The translations under genes and the position numbers were made by a program. From Corallium rubrum (lineage: Eukaryota; Cnidaria; Anthozoa; Scleralcyonacea; Coralliidae), in NCBI GenBank assembly GCA_964035015.1, contig OZ036001.1, forward strand, positions 13,353,783 to 13,417,782: 64,000 nucleotides of DNA. The letters run 5' to 3'. Positions 44,560-56,705 of the stretch are shown here, one piece after another (positions within the stretch are counted from its first letter, which is position 1; each line of letters begins with the position of its first letter). The notes under the pieces are model-generated. The model was not told the origin of the DNA, made no database searches, and was given only the letters and a program-made list of their open reading frames with translations.

Positions 44560-45620
44560 ACATAATTAGGTAAATTAACATAATTGAATTGCGTAATCGA
44601 GATGACATTCACGTGATATTCAAAAGTCCAAAGTTTTTCGTTCGACAGTGAACAACTGCCGACATGCAGTCTGACAGGGAAGCTTGGAACCTTTTTGGGA
44701 TAAAAAAAACCAGTCAAAACTTGAAGAGTCAAAACTTGAAGATCTAGTGTTTTTAAAGTTTAGTTGATGAAGATTCTTCGTCGTCCTTCTTCGTCACTTG
44801 CTCGTTTTGGCTGTTCGCTTGGAAAATCGCTTTCAATACTCGGCTGACTGCATGGAAATTGAAAGTGGGTCGTTCGAGTTCGAAGACGAAAATACTTGTA
44901 GTAAGCCATTTGAAACTTCTTTCAAAGACATGACACGATGAGGTTGGCACGTGGAAAATATATGATGACTGAAGGGTAAAGACTTGTAGCGGTTTTGTTG
45001 AGTACAGTTGGACAACAGAAGAATGACAGCTTAGTATCAAAAAGTTTCAGCTTTTCTGTCCTTCTCGTGGTATGTTTGTTTTATACATACTTCTATATAG
45101 TTTCATTTAGTGATTCAAAATACTGTGTTCACAAGTTTATGTATGTTTTTCCTACTGTTTTAAACTGCTTTCATATGTCGTTGAGCAATAATACTGTAAA
45201 ACTTTATAAATGTCGCTCGCTGAAATTTTGCTTTTTCACATTTTTCTCGCGTTCTTTTAAAACTCGCTGTTTTCACGTGAAGTTGTCAAAGCCATTTGGA
45301 TAATAAAACTAATTTGCATCCCCGTAGCTGTCTGTTGAGTATATTTTTTCTGTGGCAAGCGAAATAGTTATGAAAATCGATCAATTTTACGACCTATAAA
45401 ACAAATTAAAAAAAATTATCTCGAGCGGGTCCGTACGGGCTCATACGGACCGCTCGTTGACCAGTCAGAAAGCAGGATTTGGTAGGATACGGACCGAAAA
45501 AAAATAAAATCCTATATTTTTAATCTTTTTTAAACACAATGATTTTTGCTAAAAGGTTACTTTCTTCTACTTCACATGTTAAAAAATTCAAATATTAATA
45601 ATAACAACCCTAACAACCAC
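44560..45620. other. Intron, unassigned
   Basis: No exon recognised. A short hairpin GGTCCGTACGGGCTCATACGG sits at 45428. Confidence 0.4.
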
Positions 45621-45622
45621 TA

Positions 45623-46815
45623 CGGATCTCTATGCAACTGGATTGCTCATCCACAATATGGTCAGCACTAAACACTTTGAAGCCAATGGCGGCCATATTG
45701 GTAATCCAGGTCCAGTGTACTTTGCGGTCGTAAAAGTAGTAAGAGTTTACAGGGAGTAGTAAAAGTCGTAAAACAATTGTCAGATGCCAATTTATCATTA
45801 CCACTGGAAAACAGAATTGAGATACAAATACAGTCCGGAATTCAGTCAACTACATACTTCAAGGCTTTGTGAAGACATGTTTTACTACCAAAGGTATATA
45901 AATACTTTTATAACGAAGTTATTGACTGATTTCCTTTGGGGTTTTTTACGAGTTTTGTTATATAGGCAAGTTTATCGATTACCGGGCAGAGTAAAAAACT
46001 ACGAAATAAAACGTTTAATTGCTTAAATGCTTAATAATACTAATAAATGCAAAAACTAAGCTTCTAAACATTTTACAGTGTTCCTTGTTTGATACCAATA
46101 GCAAAAAATGTCTTAATGTAGCTCTTTTCATTTTATTTTTATTCATTCTATTTTATTAACTTCGCCATATGTAACATACATAGAAATAAACATAGAAATA
46201 ACAGCAGGTTTAACAATGGCAAGGGAACCGCAACAGCGTTAGCCAATTACTGTGGGCCCTAAACATACAAAGGATATAGAGAGATAACTATGAACAATAA
46301 AATTACAGTACATTATAAGTATTACATAATTACATACAACAAGAAATGGGTCAGTGAGACTCCGAACAGAGTTGCACTTGAGACAAATTGTTTTAAACGT
46401 GCGAGGGTCTTCACAATTATAAGAAGTTACCAACGGTAAAAAATAATACTTAAGCATAACTGATTTAAATAAAGAAAGAGTATCTGTGTTGAGGTCAAGT
46501 TTGTCTGCAAGAGATTTCCAAATTCGGCAGGTTCTGATGACGTAGGATTTTTGATAGGTAGTTGTTTTACATTTACGAATGATGAATTTACTTGTGTTGC
46601 CATTAGAGGATCTAGTTTGTCTGTATGTACGGATAACTGGAAGAACGGAAGATTTTAAACTGATTAATCCATGTGTTATTTTGTAAAAGAAAACCATGTC
46701 TAAATACTCGTGCGAAGTTTCCGTGGCGGCCATCTTGGTACTCCAAATTCGTCATCTCCAGTCACTTCATTTTTGGAGCCGAATGAGCAATCCAGTTATA
46801 CACAGAGATCAGTGC
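45623..46815. repeat. Foldback-flanked segment carrying a LINE fragment
   Basis: GGATCTCTATGCAACTGGAT near 45624 is mirrored by ATCCAGTTATACACAGAGAT near 46790, and both ends carry a GGCGGCCAT motif further in. The LINE remnant below lies inside. Confidence 0.6.
46239..46733 (-). mobile_element. LINE reverse-transcriptase C-terminal fragment
   Basis: The minus frame reads DMVFFYKITHGLI, then KFIIRKCKTTTYQKSY and RIWKSL, with a VRSLTDPF-type tail. This is the C-terminal region of a LINE RT. The RT core and endonuclease are absent. Confidence 0.75.
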
Positions 46816-46899
46816 TAACAGCCCTAACACCCCAACGGCAATTATAATGAGTTGAATAGAAGATTTCGTTATCCAAAAATTTCCACTGAATTAAAGGGC

Positions 46900-47355
46900 T
46901 TATGTAGCGAAAAATAATTACTTAAGATAATTTTTGAAGTTATAAAGATGGACGTTTGCTGCTCTTCGATCCATATCTCACTTCGTTTAGTTATATTGAG
47001 AGTTGTTTTATATGTAAATAACATCACACTGCATAATGACTTGTTAGAATATCGTGAATATCAATTTGAGATAATTTAACGAAATCACATTTAACTGTCT
47101 GTGTATCGCAGGATACTGTACATGAAAAGTTTTCAAGTAATTTACTTGAATTATTGCAAGAATAGACATGATTTTCCAACAAGTCATTATACAGTGTGAC
47201 GTCTAGCTATGTTATTTGCATATCACGCATATCTCAATATCTAAAGAACGAAGTGAGATATGGAAGAGCTGCAAACGTCAATCTTAATAACTTCAAAAGT
47301 CCTTTGAAATAAGAGAATCTCTCCCGAACTTATTTTTCACTACATAAGCCCTTTA
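46900..47355. repeat. Foldback element
   Basis: GGGCTTATGTAGCGAAAAAT and AGATGGACGTTTGC near 46895-46955 are mirrored at 47265-47350. Confidence 0.82.
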
Positions 47356-47436
47356 ACTTGTTACTTTTTTGAAGACGGCTCGAGAATACAGATAAAAAGC
47401 TCAAAAACTCAACAAACACATGCACGACTAATCCAA

Positions 47437-47770
47437 GCACGAGTGGCGTGTGCTATTAGGACGCTGCCTCTCACCAATAGTTAAGCCCGGTTCGACGGGG
47501 TTAGTACTTGGATGGGTGACCATCTGGGAATAACCCCGTTCTCGAGCTTGGAACACTCATGTGAGTAGAGTTTAGTTGGTCTCTCCTGTGCTTCGAGGGT
47601 TTTTCGCCGGGTTCTCCGGTTTTCCTCCCTCCATAAAATCAACACCTAGGTCTGTGATTCGTGGTCTGACATGTGTGTCATAAATGTGTCGTAGGGCGGC
47701 TGCTTCGAGCGCCTTTAATATGCCTTCGACTCTGTCACTTGAAATTTAGTTATGTAAATTGCTCTTGAAA
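47437..47770 (+). mobile_element. 5S-rRNA-derived SINE
   Basis: Head GAGTGGCGTGTGCTATTAGG, promoter block GGGGTTAGTACTTGGATGGG, body GTTTTTCGCCGGGTTCTCCG and a 3' region with CTTTAATATGCCTTCGAC also seen at 39.6 kb. Confidence 0.87.
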
Positions 47771-47854
47771 AGCCCCTTGTGGGAAGAAGTAATTAAAATA
47801 TGTAATCTGTAAAATTACCATTCAAAGATTCAAACAATGTAACTTGTTACTTAC

Positions 47855-47926
47855 AGGTAGAGCAGATTAAATAGTTTTGAAAATGCATCAGAAGGAATGA
47901 CTGATATTTTGTTGTTTGAAAAATCT
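47855..47926 (-). CDS. Receptor gene: LRR exon, block 1 repeat 7
   Basis: 72-bp exon, acceptor ATTTTTAG, donor GTAAGTAA. It encodes DFSNNKISVIPSDAF, then LFNLLYL, in LRR phase. Confidence 0.88.
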
Positions 47927-48129
47927 CTAAAAATAGAAATGGAAAAGTGATACGTCCTACACCTATACCTTATTCCTAAATGGCCAACGATTTAAAATCC
48001 TTTTATGTGCAAAATCCTCTTATGTGCATATAAATTAGCCCCTTTGACCTCGTTTCAGAGTAAAGATTCTTTTGAATTTCGCACATGAAAACGAGTTCAG
48101 AGGGGCTAATTTAATTTAAAGTGCCTATG

Positions 48130-48300
48130 AAGTGAAAATTATTATTGTCTTAAATGAGAGAACTCTTAAAACGACAAAGTAACATCTTTTGCAGATCTTC
48201 GTTTCCATGCCTCGTTGCTGAGATATTTCAATTTTTTTGATATGCAAATTAAACACTTTGACATCACACGTGTATAATGAGGATTTTTAAGGTTTTTACT
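48130..48300. repeat. Half-copy of the 27.9-kb foldback family
   Basis: AGTAACATCTTTTGCAG and ATATGCAAATTAAACACTTT match the 27.9-28.04 kb arm. Confidence 0.72.
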
Positions 48301-48486
48301 CGATTACGTGATTTAATTGATCAGTTGCTTAGTTTATAAATGACGTGAGCCAACAACTTGTTGTCATTGCTCTGATGAAAGCCTGAGTCAACAGGCCGAA
48401 AGATTAGCAAACAAATATTTTACGTGGTGTTTCCCGACAACTTATCTATAAAAAAGATTATTCTAAATTTACTAACTTTTACTTAC

Positions 48487-48558
48487 AGGAAAGATAGTTT
48501 GTGGATATCATCAAACAGACCTGGAGGAATGACGGTTATTTTATTCTTTGACGAATCC
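48487..48558 (-). CDS. Receptor gene: LRR exon, block 1 repeat 6
   Basis: 72-bp exon, acceptor TTTAATCTAG, donor GTAAGT. It encodes DSSKNKITVIPPGLF, then IHKLSFL, in LRR phase. The acceptor is 36 bp from the Harbinger-type MITE at 48594. Confidence 0.87.
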
Positions 48559-48593
48559 CTAGATTAAAATAGAAATAATTTGATTTGGAGTAA

Positions 48594-48856
48594 AAGTGCT
48601 GTTACACGATGCGATTTTCTTGCAACTTGCAACAAATTTACATATGGAAAAAAAATCGCAAGTTGCAGGAAGGGTGTTACACGTTTTGTTGCAGCAAATA
48701 GTAGAACACACCCAACTTTTTTTTTCAACACGGCAAACTGAATAACAAAATCCCAAGTTGCTACAGGGTGTTACACGGTGCGATTTTTTATGCAACTTGC
48801 AACATTCAGTGATTTGTTGCAAGTTGCAAGAAAAATCGCATCGTGTAACAGCACTT
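48594..48856. mobile_element. PIF/Harbinger-type MITE, second copy
   Basis: Ends AAGTGCTGTTACACGATGCG in both orientations, flanked by TAA at 48591-48593 and 48857-48859. Same GCAACTTGCAAC body as 13855-14158. Confidence 0.88.
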
Positions 48857-48859
48857 TAA

Positions 48860-49382
48860 GTTAGGTTTGCAGCTTTTGGCATTGGAAAATTTATGCTTTT
48901 TAAATTATTGGTTTTACGTTAATTCCTTATATATACTGAACAATTAGTCTTATTCTTTAAGAAGTAATCTTATTTAAAACTATGATATGGACCTTTCAAC
49001 AAGAATACGTAATTTTTGCCTTATGAAATCAATTTCTTTTCAATTTTTCTTTTGAATTTTTTCAATTTTGTTTTAATATTGAATTCGAAAAGCTGAAAAT
49101 GACGTCTACGGTGGGAAATGATGTACTCTGTACTTTTAAAAGACAGACCTCAACTCTCACACATTTGACGTGAGACTCACTCATTCGGTTTCACTCTTAC
49201 GCTCTCACGTAGCTATCTGTAAATTTCATGCACTGGGCATGGTTTGTGTTAAATTTTAGAAAGAAATATCGTACAATCAACTACTGGGAAGTTTTATGTT
49301 AAAGTGTCACTAAGATGAAAAATCGTCAGTCTTTTTTTGATCTAATCATAAAGTACACTTAAAATGAGGAGGAACGGCGTTT
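48860..49382. other. Intron, unassigned
   Basis: AT-rich; GACGTGAGACTCACTC and ACTCTTACGCTCTCACG near 49168-49208 are weak repeats. No exon is seen. Confidence 0.4.
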
Positions 49383-49660
49383 GTGGTTTGTAAAGATAGG
49401 TTGACAATGATGTACCAGATTAGTTACAATCTTATCGATTTTAATGCTGAAAGGTACCTTATACCACACACAGAATCCAGAACACGTGGTAGTCATCCCT
49501 TAAAATACCGGATTCCAAAGGTAAAAAAAGATGTTTTTAAATATTCTTATTTTCCTAGAACGATTAAGGACTGGAGCAACCTGCCACATGACATTGTCTT
49601 AGCAAATTCATTAAACGAATTTAAAGTGAAATTCAGATAGCTATTTTTAGTAATTAATTT
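49383..49660 (+). mobile_element. LINE reverse-transcriptase C-terminal fragment
   Basis: RLTMMYQISYNLIDF, TRGSHPLKYRIPK, YFPRTIKDWSNLP and SLNEFKVKF are the terminal motifs of a LINE RT, in order. Only the last 80 codons survive, with a natural stop. Confidence 0.85.
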
Positions 49661-49749
49661 CATTTTAGAATTTTAACATTAGTATCATCACTTTTATCTA
49701 TTTTAAAATTTGTATTTTGTAAATTTAATAGTTGGTGTGATCTTGTATG

Positions 49750-50200
49750 AGTTTACCGACTTAATAATATAGAGGGCAAAATTTCTCGAATATGATTGGC
49801 TAATGAAGAGGGCATGTTTTTGTAATTCAAGGCAAAATTACTTGCACTTGATTGGTTCCTTGCATTGATCAGCAGTATTTGCATGTGATTGGTCGCTTGG
49901 TTACTTAGTAACAGTGAGCCTCAGAGGACTGACAATGTTTTCAACAAATCTGCAAGGTTTTTCGGTCTGAAAATGCTTTTTTGTTTACTTTGAACTAATT
50001 TGAACTATTGATCAGGAGTGTAAACTATTAGTGAAAATGAATACACTACAAAATTTACGAACTTTTGCCTGTGTTTACAAGAAGAAAGCTACATACACAG
50101 CGATAGAGCGAGGGAAATTTTGAATGTTGCTGAGCACCGACCGTGATAAGGTACATGTACTTCGACATTTTCTGGACATAATATAGCTTTTAAATAATTT
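49750..50200. other. Intron, unassigned
   Basis: Contains several ATTGGT and TGATTGG motifs (49792-49890). No exon is seen. Confidence 0.4.
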
Positions 50201-50204
50201 TGCC

Positions 50205-50400
50205 CGCTATATTATTAACACTTAATCGCACGAGTTCTCGTAAAATTAAGGTTTAATTTCACTCGTGTTTTCAAAATCTTACAAATTACCCTCGTCGCTT
50301 CGCGACTCAGGCAATTTTGTAAAATTTTGAAGACACTCGTGAAATTAAACCTTAATTTTCCTCGGCCCCATGCGATTACCTATACTAATAAATTCAGATT
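50205..50400. repeat. Hairpin with CCTCGTCGCTTCGCGACTCAGG core
   Basis: ATTAAGGTTTAATTTCACTC (50247) pairs with GTGAAATTAAACCTTAAT (50338); the core is at 50289-50311. Confidence 0.87.
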
Positions 50401-50459
50401 CAGATTCAGATAACTCATCTCGTTCAAGACATATTCACATTTTTGAAATATGCAAATTA

Positions 50460-50985
50460 TATGGCCGATGACGTCATTTTCTCCAAACGAGCGAAATAAA
50501 AATCATAAAATTAAAAATATCTCTAGAAATAAACAATAGAAAGTGCTCAAATTTTGCATGCTTATAGTATTAAATAAAATACGTTTCACTGTGGAACTTT
50601 AGTTGTTTTCGTGGAAACTGCTGGTTCCTGGCCCCCTCCAATGATAAAATTAAATTTTCTTATTTATCAGCAATCAAGTAGCGTTTACTCCAGCGAATAA
50701 ATGTGACGATTAGGGCTTATGTAGGCATTGTAATTCAAACGTTTAAATCTTTCTATTTTTGAACAATGAAGCAAAAATGATAATTCCCTTTTTAAGGTTT
50801 AGAGTAACCTGAGAGCATGCGCTTACCATGGCAATCACAAAAGTTCCACAGAGAAGTGTACTTTATTAGATACTATAAGCATACAAAGTTTAAGCACATT
50901 CTATTGTTTATTTCCAGAGATATTCCTTATTTTACGATTTTCATTTCGCTCGTTTGGAGAAAATGACGTCATCATCTTTAAAAAC
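50460..50985. repeat. Foldback element
   Basis: GATGACGTCATTTTCTCCAA (50466) and AATAAACAATAGAAAGTGCT are mirrored at 50900-50975. Confidence 0.85.
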
Positions 50986-51479
50986 AAATTACGATGCAGT
51001 CCAGTTCCAGAGAAGACAGACGCCAAAATCATTCACATCAGCAACTTGTTTCTTGTTGGCCATTTCTTATGGAGCTGTTACTAGGTTGCCAGGGTTTTAA
51101 CCGCTGTTATTATATAGCTAGAGTTTCACTGGATACAACGATGACTGTCATTGGTTGGTTTGTGGTCACATGAACTTAGCTAAATTTCAACGTACACCGT
51201 GCGGGCAATAATTGAAAACTTATTGCCTGTTCGGTCAATAAGTTTTCAATTGTTGCCCGCTAGAACTTTGAACTCTTCACGGTTTCCTATAAACAAAAGC
51301 TTGTTTGATAAGAAAAAAAGAATATTTATAGCTTCAAAGCATGTGTGAAGATTAACTGGAGAAATGTCTTGCTGTTCTTTTGTTCTGAGACTCATATTTG
51401 TTTGTTTGATGTGAAATTACAGAGCCAGGCGAAATGTTTTGGTAAGTCTTTCAGTTTGTCTTTTCGTTTGTGTACTTTC

Positions 51480-51670
51480 CCTTGATAAACGTCGAAAATA
51501 TTCAGCGAAACTCAAGCTATACAACAAACACTTAATGTCTGATCCCCTCGGGAAACAGTTAATTTTGTTTTCCCTTGAGTCTCGATGTTTCCCTCGACTT
51601 CGTCTCGGGAAATATGAAGACTCTCGGGAAAACAAAACTGTTTCCCTCGGGAGCAAACATTAAGTGTATA
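51480..51670. repeat. Hairpin with CCCTCGACTTCGTCTCGGG core
   Basis: ACACTTAATGTCTGATCCCC / GGGAGCAAACATTAAGTGT arms, core at 51591-51609. Resembles the 28.4-kb family in using CTCGGGAAAC blocks. Confidence 0.82.
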
Positions 51671-51971
51671 TTATTATTATATGTGACTGTGGATTCAAAT
51701 TGATTGAAGAACGTAAATGCTTTAGATTTCATTTCAAAGTGCTCTCAAAACGCAGGAAAACGGCATTTCAGACATTTGCGATTCAAAACTTTTCCGGGGG
51801 GCATGCCCACGGATTCCCCTACGTGGGTGTTGTCCCAAATCTCACTCCGTCACAAATTTCAAAGTTGAGAGGTCTGAAAAGAGTCTATATAATTTTGCCA
51901 TAATTTCACCATGATGGTATTTACGGTTCCTCAAGCAATATATAACTGGTAAGATAATTTAGCATACTTAC

Positions 51972-52043
51972 AAATAATTTAGGCTGTGCAATGAAGCAAA
52001 CGCATCAGAAGGAATAACAGATATTTGATTGCTTGACAAATCT
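51972..52043 (-). CDS. Receptor gene: LRR exon, block 1 repeat 5
   Basis: 72-bp exon, acceptor TCTAG, donor GTAAGTAT. It encodes DLSSNQISVIPSDAF, then LHSLNYL, in LRR phase. Confidence 0.88.
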
Positions 52044-52129
52044 CTAGATTTTAGATACATATATTTAATAAGAAGTCGTGTAAAAAATTAAAAAAATATA
52101 TATTAATTTTCATTGATATATGATATAGA

Positions 52130-52345
52130 CTATATTCCGCTTTTTGTTGCGAAGTTCGTTGGGAAGATCAGATATTCGTTCGGAAGTTCGAAATTGCGTT
52201 GCCAAGGTTGTATTATCCAATCAAATCGCGAGCTTTGGATCAAAACTCGTTCTGATTCGATAATTTTCAACCTTGGCAACGTAATTCCGAACTTCGGAAC
52301 GAATATATCTGAACTTCGCAACGAACTTCGCAACACAAAGCAGAA
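52130..52345. repeat. Foldback with GCGAAGTTCGTTNGGAA arms
   Basis: 52149-52225 pairs with 52265-52340 (AACCTTGGCAACGTAATTCC and complement). Related to the outer arms of the 14.5-kb foldback. Confidence 0.8.
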
Positions 52346-52570
52346 AAGTAATGTGAAATCAACTGTAAACATTGCAATTGTGTGCAAAAGAATGGTATTA
52401 AAAAAATATACAAACAATTAAGAGCTTGGGCAAAGCATTACGATGGAAGATTTAAAAACACAAATCTTATTATTTTTTTACTCTATCAGCTCATAGAAAA
52501 CTCGGTCTCATTGTCTAATTGTTAATTATAACCTTATTCGAGTATGTACAATGTTTAATACGTTACTTAC

Positions 52571-52642
52571 AGATGCTCTAGGTTTGTCAGTTTGTCAAAC
52601 ACGCCCACAGGAATAACAGATATTCTGTTCTTGTACAAGTCT
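52571..52642 (-). CDS. Receptor gene: LRR exon, block 1 repeat 4
   Basis: 72-bp exon, acceptor TATTATCTAG, donor GTAAGTAA. It encodes DLYKNRISVIPVGVF, then LTNLEHL, in LRR phase. Confidence 0.88.
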
Positions 52643-52856
52643 CTAGATAATATAGAAATATACAAATACAACCGCGTTTTAAGTTTGTTGGCTAACATTA
52701 GCACGGCAGATTTCTGTATGCACCATTTGACAAACGAGTGGAAGTCTAGCTTTTTATCAAAAAAATTATATTGATAAATTAACTAAAATAATATTCATTA
52801 TATTGACACGGTTAAAGGTAAATAATTTTTTGTTAGTTTTCCTATACATTACATTA

Positions 52857-53031
52857 TTATATGGCTGGGTTTGATTTCCGGTCCGTACGCAAAACGACGC
52901 ACGCTGATTGGTTCCTCAGAGGTCGGGATTTTACGATATTGACCGACCGGTCAATACGCTTTTTTCTCGGCCCTGTACGTTTTGGCGGGAACATTTCTGA
53001 GTTGATTTGAATACAAATAAAAGAGAAATAG
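52857..53031. repeat. Dispersed repeat GGCTGGGTTTGATTTCC, second copy
   Basis: Nearly identical to 29790-29965. Confidence 0.85.
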
Positions 53032-53269
53032 GTATCTTTATTCAAATATTCTGAACAATAAAATGTGTTGGAACATCACTGCTGGTTTTCTTTAAAGCTG
53101 CTTATCTAAAAACACGACAAATAAAAGGCGAACTGGTGTAAATAAGAGGGCCAAGAAGCGACACGAAAAAGCGAATATGTAATAAGGTAAACAGCATACT
53201 CCGAAGACGAAAACAACGCTCGAAGCTTAAAATAAAATGAACCAATAGCCATATAATAAATTCCTTATT

Positions 53270-53410
53270 AACCTTGTTTGCTCGGTCTGTACTGGAAAGT
53301 ATTTGCCCTCGGTTTTTTCGCACAAACCTCGCTCCTTCGTCGCTCGGTCTGTACGAAAACCTCAGGCAAATGCTTTCCCGTACAGACCTCGCACTCGGTT
53401 AATAAGTCTT
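53270..53410. repeat. Hairpin with CCTCGCTCCTTCGTCGCTCGG core
   Basis: CGGTCTGTACTGGAAAG arm and its complement CTTTCCCGTACAGACC near 53380; core 53327-53347. Confidence 0.82.
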
Positions 53411-53475
53411 CAATACATACGTCGCCGTACATTACACGAATGGGTATAAGTATGGATTTTATTATCAGTACTTAC

Positions 53476-53547
53476 AGGTACTGTAATTGGGACATATTAG
53501 CAAACACACTCAGAGCAATGACAGATATTTCGTTTGTAGACAAATCT
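53476..53547 (-). CDS. Receptor gene: LRR exon, block 1 repeat 3
   Basis: 72-bp exon, acceptor TAAATTTAG, donor GTAAGTAC. It encodes DLSTNEISVIALSVF, then MSQLQYL, in LRR phase. Confidence 0.88.
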
Positions 53548-53589
53548 CTAAATTTAACACAACGATTGTTTGTCAGAGTTGGCGTTAAC

Positions 53590-53960
53590 ATGTAATATAT
53601 CAACGAGTTTGAGTGTTTCATCAGGGAATCCAAATACGAGAAAACATGACGAAACATCAGTTGTTTTCGATCGAGTGTTTGGATTCCCCTGATTAAACTC
53701 AATCGAGCGATTTCAATTGAAAAAAAAAAGCAATTAAAATAAATCCTCATGAGATTTTATTCATGAGTGTTGTAAAATTTATTCATACAACAACTTGTTT
53801 GTTTTGCATAGATAATTGAGAACTTAAGAATTAGATGAACACCGGTTTTCATCAAATATCTTGGGCTTTACTACAGTATCCAACTTCAATCAGGTGATTA
53901 AATGAACTATTGTAATTGGCTGATTATTCATGAATTATTAATGAGTTTGAGATATTCAAA
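53590..53960. repeat. Foldback of the 8.4-kb family
   Basis: GAGTTTGAGTGTTTCATCAG and GGAATCCAAATACGAG with inverted counterparts at 53670-53710. The end CATGAATTATTAATGAGTTT (53930) is as in the 8.65-kb copy. Confidence 0.7.
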
Positions 53961-54006
53961 AGAACGTTTACTTTAAAACGAGGTCATTATAATAAGGCTA
54001 ATCACT

Positions 54007-55465
54007 GACCTATATATATAACTGGACTGCGTCTCCTATTACCTTTGAGTTAGGAAAAGTGTCCCCATTTTCACTTTCAAAATGGCGGCATTTATGGGTC
54101 CTTTTGCTAATGGTGAAGGTCGCTGACCGATACCTAAGATCTCTAGTTCGTGTTGGACATGTTCGGTATTTCGCTTTTTTTAAGAAAACTAAGCTATTTG
54201 GTCGGATAAACTGTACGTATGTTGTAGCAAGATGAATTATCTTTCTTCCAGTATATTTGATAGCTTCTACAGTGGTTTATTTCTCGAGAAAACGTTCGGA
54301 GAAAACATTATAATACATACGGAAAAAAATTTCAAAATAGTGGTCGCTATTATGATTTGGACATGTTCGGTATTTCGCTTTTTAAGGGAAACTAAGCTAT
54401 TTGGTCGGATAAACTGTACGTATGTTGTAGCAAGGTGAATTATCTTTCTGCCAATATATTTTATAACTTCTACAGTGGAGTATTTCTTAAGAAAACGTTC
54501 GGAGTAGACGGACTAGGCAAACTTTGTCGAATTTTTGCCAAATCAGCATAATATCGTCCTGGTCTCGAGTTTGTGTAAACAAAATATTTCGGTGGTTTTT
54601 CATTCATGTATATTTAATATTTATGTTTGTTGCTGAGCGGCCCGGGATGTTTTCATGATAAGAGTCTTATTGTAGTTCTGAACTACAATAATAATAATCC
54701 TAGACTATTACAGTTGTAGCTTTCTACGAACACTTCGCAATAAAATAAACAAGACTGTCAATACACATGGTCATGGAAATCTACAAACGTTTTGTTTTAT
54801 GAAGTCGCCAGTTCTATAAGGAACCGCTAAAGATCACGAGAAAATCGTAAAGAAGCGAGGCGTACCAAGTTCTTCTTAGGGGCTGTTTACATGGGAGGTG
54901 ATATTCCTATTTGGTCAGACAAATAATCCAGCAGGCCTCTTGAGTCATTCCACAAGAAATTGACAATGACCAACCTGCATGCATTAACTCTTTCCTGTCC
55001 GAATTTATTGCTCTTTAGACGATTTTATTCACCTCTTGGGGAAGCCTTCACAGGTACAATTTTTAAACTATGTCTCTAACTCTTTCCCGTCCGAATTGGT
55101 GTTTAGTATTTTATTCTGGCTAACGCCAGACGATTTTATTCACCTCTGGGGAAGCCCTCGGACAGGAACGATTTATAAACGATCTCTCTAACTCTTTCCT
55201 GTCTGAATTGGTGTTTAGTATTTTATTCTGGGTAACGCCAGACGATTTTATTCACCTCTGGGGAAGCCCTCGCATACGAACGATTTATTAATAGAGTAAG
55301 AAAATCGCTTTGTATTTACAAAAATATTCTGTTTCTCTACAATAAGTACATGTCAGTGGTCGCTACCATTAGCAGAAGGACCCATAAATGCCGCCATTTT
55401 GAAAGTGAAAATGGGGACACATTTTTGGCCAGCACCTGCAGTCCAGTTATATATATAGGTCAGTG
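54007..55465. repeat. Long foldback enclosing direct repeats
   Basis: Ends TATATATAACTGGACTGC and CAAAATGGCGGCATTTATGG at 54010-54105 have complements at 55375-55460. Inside are a two-copy 195-bp repeat (about 54155-54310 and 54355-54505, starting TTGGACATGTTCGGTATTTC) and three copies of a 115-120-bp unit at 55000-55285. Confidence 0.82.
55000..55285 (+). repeat. Tandem units with CTGGCTAACGCCAGACGATT
   Basis: Three direct units carrying TTTAGTATTTTATTCTGG, the palindrome GGCTAACGCC and CACCTCTGGGGAAGCCCTCG. The same core appears singly at 17.87, 19.18 and 56.59 kb and doubly at 57.11-57.27 kb. Confidence 0.85.
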
Positions 55466-55576
55466 GGGCTAATTTATATGCACGTAAACATTTTTGAAGT
55501 GTCCGCCATTTTGGTGAATAACAATTTTTACATATTTCATTATGTAGCTTTTATAAAGAATAGTTGACTAACTTAC

Positions 55577-55648
55577 AGTTTTTGTAAATATCTCAAGGTA
55601 CCAAATGCGTTAGACTGAAGGACCGATATCTTGTTGTCTCCCAAATCT
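55577..55648 (-). CDS. Receptor gene: LRR exon, block 1 repeat 2
   Basis: 72-bp exon, acceptor CAATCTACAG, donor GTAAGTT. It encodes DLGDNKISVLQSNAF, then LRYLQKL, in LRR phase. Confidence 0.88.
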
Positions 55649-56078
55649 CTGTAGATTGAAATAAAGAAATAATTTAGACTGGAAACCCAACATATGAAAT
55701 TTATAGCTTTTAAATTATAGATACGTTTTGTGGAAACACCACGTAAAAGATTTATTTGCTAAGCTTTCGATCGGCCTGTTGACTGCAAGGGCTTCATCAG
55801 AGCAATAACAACAAGACGCCCGCTAGGCGTTAACTCGGGCTACTTTAATTAGTGGTCGCATCGTTCGTTCAAATAAAGCTTGAAAAGATTATATAGTTGG
55901 TTTATAGTGAGTTCTGTTTCTTTCCTGTTTCTAAGACTAATTAAACAGCGGCAATTTTTCCTGTTTTAGGAGTGAAACAGCCTAACTGTTTTGCTCAAAA
56001 ATGTAAGCTGATCGAAGCAAACTAAGGTCGTCGTGCATTCTGGTAAAAAAGTGCATAAACGCGATGAGAAAATTAACC

Positions 56079-56378
56079 ATAGATATACAAAGGGGAACTG
56101 GATAGGAAACTTAAAACGATGTTACGAAACCGGAAACGGTGTTTACACAACTTGCCATGGTAATTATACACTTATAAGCGGCTAATTGTACCTAACGGGT
56201 GGTCCCACATGGCTACGATCAGCTATTGATGAAATTAAACAATAGTGTAATATCACTTAAGTTCAGTAGTGTCTGATGGTAGCCATGTGGGACCTTCCGT
56301 TAGGACCATAGCAAGTTGTGCAAACATCGTTTCCGGTTTCGTAAGTTTCCTATCCAGTTCCCCTTCCATTATCTATGA
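56079..56378. mobile_element. Palindromic MITE, third copy of the 14.7-kb family
   Basis: Begins ATAGATATACAAAGGGGAAC, ends with CCAGTTCCCCTTCCATTATC; the inner arms are largely intact, with the AGCCATGTGGGACC centre. Confidence 0.82.
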
Positions 56379-56705
56379 ATTAACAAAACAAAAACCAAGG
56401 CGAAACCTAGGCTCATGCTACCACAGTGCCCCAAGTAAATATATACAGAACAACAATGTATTATCAATTTTTTATATCTATTTATTAAGAATTGAAATGA
56501 ATGTTGTTATTGCTATATATACTGTAATATTGTACTTTTCTCGAAATTGTTTTTTAGCCACAGTTGCTTTTTGTCAACTTTTTAATTTTACTCTCGCTAA
56601 CGCCAAACGATTTTGCTCGTCAAGGGAAAAGCTCCCAGAAACCTGACCTGCAATAAAGGATTAACCCCATATATCTATATTGGAAATAATGAAACTCGTA
56701 CGTAC

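Noticed and set aside
45784-46026. Plus-strand exon-like frame beginning MPIYHYHW
   Set aside because: Lies inside a foldback-flanked repeat segment; no domain and no convincing splice sites.
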